Source: Oscillospiraceae bacterium (lineage in GTDB: Bacteria > Bacillota_A > Clostridia > Oscillospirales > CAG-272). Taken from it: 8,932 nt of DNA. The notes under the pieces were generated by a model. It worked only from the letters and a program-made list of their open reading frames with translations, was not told where the DNA came from and searched no databases. Below are positions 5,985-8,932 of this stretch, piece by piece (position 1 is the first letter of the stretch; each line of letters starts with the position of its first letter). The DNA is taken from assembly GCA_015064665.1 (NCBI GenBank), contig SVRU01000091.1, forward strand, positions 1 through 8,932, in the 5' to 3' direction. A program made the translations under genes and the position numbers.

Positions 5985-7274
5985 TCATTTAAGAGCATAT
6001 AAAGCCGCTCCAACGGCTCCGCTGTGCGCGCCGTAGGTAACGCTGACGGGTGCACCGAAAATTTCCGACAGCACTTCGCGCCACACGGGGCTTGATGAGG
6101 GGCCGCCGCACATCGTGATGCGCTCGACCTTTATGAAATCGGCTATGCGCTGCTTGAGCGCGTTTGCGATACCTTCCATAAGCGCGCGGGCAACGTTTTC
6201 CTTCGGATATGCCGAAAGGTCGGGAATATCCTCGCGCGGATTGATGGAAAGTCCGCCCGCGCCGCTCGGAGCAGATGCCGCAAGCTTGTCAAGAGTGAGG
6301 AATTTGTCCTTACTTGTGTCAATATATTTCTCAACGACCTCGTTGATTTTTTCGCTTGCGCGGGTGAGCGAGAACATTGCGCCCCAAGGTCCGTCGGGTG
6401 TCAAAAAGGGGTCCGCGAGTACTTTGCCCGATACTATATTCTCGCGTTTGTCCATAGGAAAGAAGCAAACCCAGGACGTGCCGCATGAAATCAAAAGATC
6501 TCCCTGTTTTTGAACGTTGCAGGCGCGTGCGGCAGTTGGATGGTCGAACGAGCCGAGATAAACGCGAGAGCCAAATGGTAGACCCGTGTCACGTTCTGCA
6601 GCTTCGGTTATGCTGCCGAGAAGTTCACCGCTCTCGTACAGAGGCGGCAGCTTAGATTCGGGAATTCCGAGCCGCTCAAGAAAATCTTTGTTCCAGCCTC
6701 TCTTTTTCTGGTCGAGAAGATAAAACGGGGTTGCAGTCGACACGTCTACGCCCCACCTGCCTGTCAGACGGTGTAATACGTACTCGGTCGACATACAAAC
6801 GGTTGCGGCGTTATCCAATAAATCGGGCGCGTGAAGGCGCAGATGCGAGAGCTGACCGAGCGGAAAGGATGAAACGAAGCTCCATCCCGCCGCTTCACGC
6901 ACCTCGGGGCCGAAATCCTTGCCGAATACCGAGGCTGTCTCATCATCAAAGGCGCGGTTAAGCCATGAATATCCGTCGATTATTGCATTGCCGTCAGCAT
7001 CGCAGATGACGCTGTTGCCCGATGCGCTTGCCATGGCAAGTCCAGCAAACTCAGCTCCGTTCGGGATAAATTTTGCAAGACGGCGCAAAACGGTGCAGAT
7101 TTTTCCATAGAAATTTTCCATATCGATTCCGAGATACTCGCTTCCGTCGGGCAGATAAGCGGACGCATAAACGAAGGCTTCGCTATCCTTTGCGACGACG
7201 CCGCTTTGCTTTGAAAAAAGCACTGCCTTTACGGATGAGGTCCCCAAATCAAGACCTATTGCATATTTTTCCAT
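5985..7274 (-). CDS. FGGY-family carbohydrate kinase
   Basis: This is an ATP-dependent sugar kinase of the FGGY (xylulokinase/fuculokinase/rhamnulokinase) family, which phosphorylates a ketose or sugar alcohol. Counting from the ATG at 7274, it has 429 residues: the ATP-domain start YAIGLDLGTSSVKAVLF (4-20), the likely catalytic Asp244 in GSFDHPTAARACN, a phosphate-binding loop SCGTSWVCFF (263-272), and the C-terminal motif MCGGPSSSPVWREVL with GAHSGAVGAA (388-424). It is shorter than the usual 480-510 residues, but both FGGY domains are complete. An in-frame GTG at 7283 would add three residues. I prefer the ATG because GGTG lies 6 bases before it. It starts 11 bases after the isomerase stop, so the two are one operon and probably consecutive steps. 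The sugar specificity is not readable by eye. Confidence 0.9.
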   Translation of the reverse strand: MEKYAIGLDLGTSSVKAVLFSKQSGVVAKDSEAFVYASAYLPDGSEYLGIDMENFYGKICTVLRRLAKFIPNGAEFAGLAMASASGNSVICDADGNAIIDGYSWLNRAFDDETASVFGKDFGPEVREAAGWSFVSSFPLGQLSHLRLHAPDLLDNAATVCMSTEYVLHRLTGRWGVDVSTATPFYLLDQKKRGWNKDFLERLGIPESKLPPLYESGELLGSITEAAERDTGLPFGSRVYLGSFDHPTAARACNVQKQGDLLISCGTSWVCFFPMDKRENIVSGKVLADPFLTPDGPWGAMFSLTRASEKINEVVEKYIDTSKDKFLTLDKLAASAPSGAGGLSINPREDIPDLSAYPKENVARALMEGIANALKQRIADFIKVERITMCGGPSSSPVWREVLSEIFGAPVSVTYGAHSGAVGAALYALK

Positions 7275-7285
7275 ATCACGCACCG

Positions 7286-8671
7286 TTAAATAATGGTATA
7301 TTTCATACCGAGAGTCTTTGCAAACAGGGCGAGCGACTTTGCGCTGACGCCGTAAACGAGTGCGCTGTGATGCGTTCCGCCAAGCTCGCTGTATTTTTCA
7401 AGGAATGCGTCAAGAGGCATATCAGGCTTGAACCAACCGTTCATCGAGTTGGGAAGACCCTCGATGCTTTCGGGGAGCTTAAGCATTTCGCCCTCGGCAA
7501 TGATAACGTCGAACCAATCCTCCGCGTTGGGCAGAAGATTGAAAATGCACGCCTTGCCCGCAACCATATGACCGAGAATACAAGCGGGGTCGGGACTGTC
7601 GGCGTAAGGGAAGGGTTTGATGACCGTATACCTGTTTTCAAGCAGAGCAACGTTGCTCTCACCCATATGGCTCATATAGACCGAGCCACCCTTCCAGTCG
7701 GGGCAGAACATTTCTGTGAAGTTCACCTTGTCAAAGCTTTCGGAGAGCGCGCCTATAAGAGCCGCCGTCAAAACGTCACCCTCGCCGGCGTAGCCTACGC
7801 CGCGCGCCAAAGCCTTAGACGCTTCGGAGAAAGGCATAGTGTCAAAGCCGTCAAGCTTGCCCGCAGAGAGAAAGGTCATTGAAAACGCGCCGATTTTCTT
7901 GCTTTCGAGCCATTTGCGAATGCCAAGACCGACGCGCGCGGAGAAGGAGTAATCCTCGAACGATACGGCGTTTGCGCTGTTTTCCTTGCAATCGGATTCG
8001 TATTCGGCTAAAATCTCTTCATCACTCACAGAGTCGCGCGCAGCCGCAAGCTCACCGCCGTCGCATTCAACAAGCTCTACACCGAGGCGCGCCATAGCAT
8101 TTTTCGACGGAACGAAGTCACCCATTCCGCGAAAAGCGCCGCCGATTCCGGCAACGCGCATACCGCTGATGCTCTTTGCCGCCTTAATCGCTCTTGCGGC
8201 ATCGGCAACGCGTGCGACAACTTCGCTTTCAAGGTAATGTCCGGCAAAGAGACTGTAATCCTTGCCCCTGCGTTTGAGAAGATTGCACATATCCTGCACG
8301 CCGTGAATACCGTGGTCGAACATCATCGACCCCGAAGCGACGTCAAAGCCGAAGTTATAATCTCTCGTCGTGTCGAGAATCAGTATAGGAAGATTGGTAG
8401 ATGCGAGCGCGTCAATGCACTCAAGCGAGGGGGAATACGCCAGATGCACCGTAATAACGGCATCGACGTCAGCCGTCTCAAAGCCTTTTACTGCCGCGTC
8501 AAATTCCGGCGCAATACGGCAGATGTCGGCGCGGACAAGCTCAAGCCCCGCCTCTTCAAGCTTTTCAGCAACCGAATCGCAATACTTTTCCATGTCGTGA
8601 CGAATGGAGCTTACGCGGTCGTCGTATAATTTCAAATAAAGCGGAAGAAAGCCTACTTTTACTTTTTTCAT
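7286..8671 (-). CDS. L-arabinose-isomerase-like sugar isomerase
   Basis: The 461-residue product resembles the L-arabinose/L-fucose isomerase superfamily, which converts aldoses to ketoses using a divalent metal. The AraA-type metal and catalytic residues can be placed as Glu297 (GYAGEGDVLTAAL), Glu320 (FTEMF), His335 (YMSHMGE) and His434 or His435 (GGTHHSALVYGV). The N-terminal part has the alternating strand-helix pattern (VKVGFLPLYLKLYDD, DAVITVHLAYSP). It is shorter than typical AraA (about 500) and divergent, so arabinose itself should not be assumed; L-fucose, D-arabinose, L-rhamnose-type or rarer sugars are possible. The start is ATG at 8669-8671 with AGGAG 7 bases upstream. An in-frame start further upstream (8740) is rejected because it would run through the end of the preceding gene and the ribosome binding site. 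It is followed 11 bases later by the FGGY kinase. Confidence 0.87.
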   Translation of the reverse strand: MKKVKVGFLPLYLKLYDDRVSSIRHDMEKYCDSVAEKLEEAGLELVRADICRIAPEFDAAVKGFETADVDAVITVHLAYSPSLECIDALASTNLPILILDTTRDYNFGFDVASGSMMFDHGIHGVQDMCNLLKRRGKDYSLFAGHYLESEVVARVADAARAIKAAKSISGMRVAGIGGAFRGMGDFVPSKNAMARLGVELVECDGGELAAARDSVSDEEILAEYESDCKENSANAVSFEDYSFSARVGLGIRKWLESKKIGAFSMTFLSAGKLDGFDTMPFSEASKALARGVGYAGEGDVLTAALIGALSESFDKVNFTEMFCPDWKGGSVYMSHMGESNVALLENRYTVIKPFPYADSPDPACILGHMVAGKACIFNLLPNAEDWFDVIIAEGEMLKLPESIEGLPNSMNGWFKPDMPLDAFLEKYSELGGTHHSALVYGVSAKSLALFAKTLGMKYTII

Positions 8672-8684
8672 AGTTTGTCTCCTA

Positions 8685-8932
8685 TTATTCGCCGATAACG
8701 GTAAGGCGCAGTTTTCTCTGACGGGCTCTTGTCGTATCAAAGTCGATTAGAAATACGTTGCCGAACGAGCCGAGGTCGGCTGCACCGTCGATTACGGCGA
8801 TAGTTTCGCTGCGTCCTATAAGCTGTGAGCGCAGATGCGCGTCGGTGTTGTGGCATCCGCGCGCGTCCTCGTCGTGAAGCTCTGCAAAAGCAAGCGCCTT
8901 AGGACCGGGATGAAGATATATACCCTCTCTTA
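8685..8932 (-). CDS. Unidentified protein, C-terminal 81 residues
   Basis: A reading frame enters from the right edge and ends at TAA 8685-8687, only 13 bases before the isomerase ATG, with the isomerase Shine-Dalgarno in the gap. The visible part begins REGIYLHPGPKALAFAELHD and continues through EDARGCHNTDAH, IGRSETIAVI and GSFGNVFLIDFD to RKLRLTVIGE. Codon use and GC match the two genes downstream, and the stop/ribosome-binding-site junction is that of a genuine operon. The sequence is rich in acidic and histidine residues (HDEDARGCHNTDAH) and in beta-strand-like segments, which might hint at metal or sugar binding. I do not recognise the family, and the function is open. As the preceding gene in an isomerase-kinase operon it most likely takes part in the same sugar pathway. 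Confidence 0.7.
   Translation of the reverse strand, partial: REGIYLHPGPKALAFAELHDEDARGCHNTDAHLRSQLIGRSETIAVIDGAADLGSFGNVFLIDFDTTRARQRKLRLTVIGE

Noticed and set aside
7073..7882. A 269-codon open frame on the plus strand across the kinase/isomerase junction
   Set aside because: Its product is arginine/histidine-rich and low in recognisable structure, it has no ribosome binding site, and it lies opposite two well-supported genes. It is a shadow of their codon bias.
8672..8740. An upstream extension of the isomerase by 23 residues
   Set aside because: The extension would overlap the end of the preceding gene in another frame and cover the AGGAG site. The ATG at 8671 has a proper ribosome binding site, and the family homology begins there.

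Overview
The window reads as a piece of a low-to-mid GC Firmicutes (Clostridia-type, probably gut-associated) chromosome. This is inferred from TATAAT-type promoters with 17-base spacers, strong AGGAG Shine-Dalgarno sites, rho-independent terminators and the gene families present. No rRNA, tRNA, CRISPR array or intact insertion sequence is visible.

Left flank (1-986): the 3' end of a divergent HU/IHF-like DNA-binding protein gene, then about 750 AT-rich bases without a convincing gene. This stretch is not featureless. It holds a near-consensus promoter (246-274) that would drive a transcript of about 105 nt ending at a good terminator (350-385), a series of inverted repeats (416-480, 540-554, 553-580), a second strong terminator (614-652) and possible coding remnants (685-925). 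It looks like the edge of a mobile element or a decayed accessory region, but nothing in it proves that.

Minus-strand regulatory operon (987-2525): a two-helix small membrane protein, a TetR-family repressor and a polytopic membrane protein of unknown function. The TetR stop and the last gene's start overlap by 8 bases. Upstream are an extended -10 promoter, a second weaker -10 and an imperfect palindrome that could be the TetR operator.

Plus-strand carbohydrate operon (2844-5888): a GH105-type unsaturated glucuronyl/rhamnogalacturonyl hydrolase, an aldo/keto reductase and an AraC-family regulator, behind their own promoter (2779-2807) and closed by a 20-bp-stem bidirectional terminator (5899-5955).

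Minus-strand sugar operon (5985-8932, continuing past the right edge): an unidentified gene cut by the window end, an L-arabinose-isomerase-like ketol isomerase and an FGGY-family sugar kinase, spaced 13 and 11 bases apart. Isomerase plus kinase is the standard way to turn an aldose into a phosphorylated ketose.

Taken together, the right two thirds look like a plant- or mucin-glycan utilisation locus: GH105 would remove the unsaturated uronic acid left by a polysaccharide lyase, and the isomerase/kinase pair would channel a released neutral sugar into metabolism. The specific sugar cannot be read from the sequence. I do not see a clearly new defence or mobile system. The most open items are the orphan short transcript with its adjacent hairpin cluster, and the unidentified gene at the right edge.
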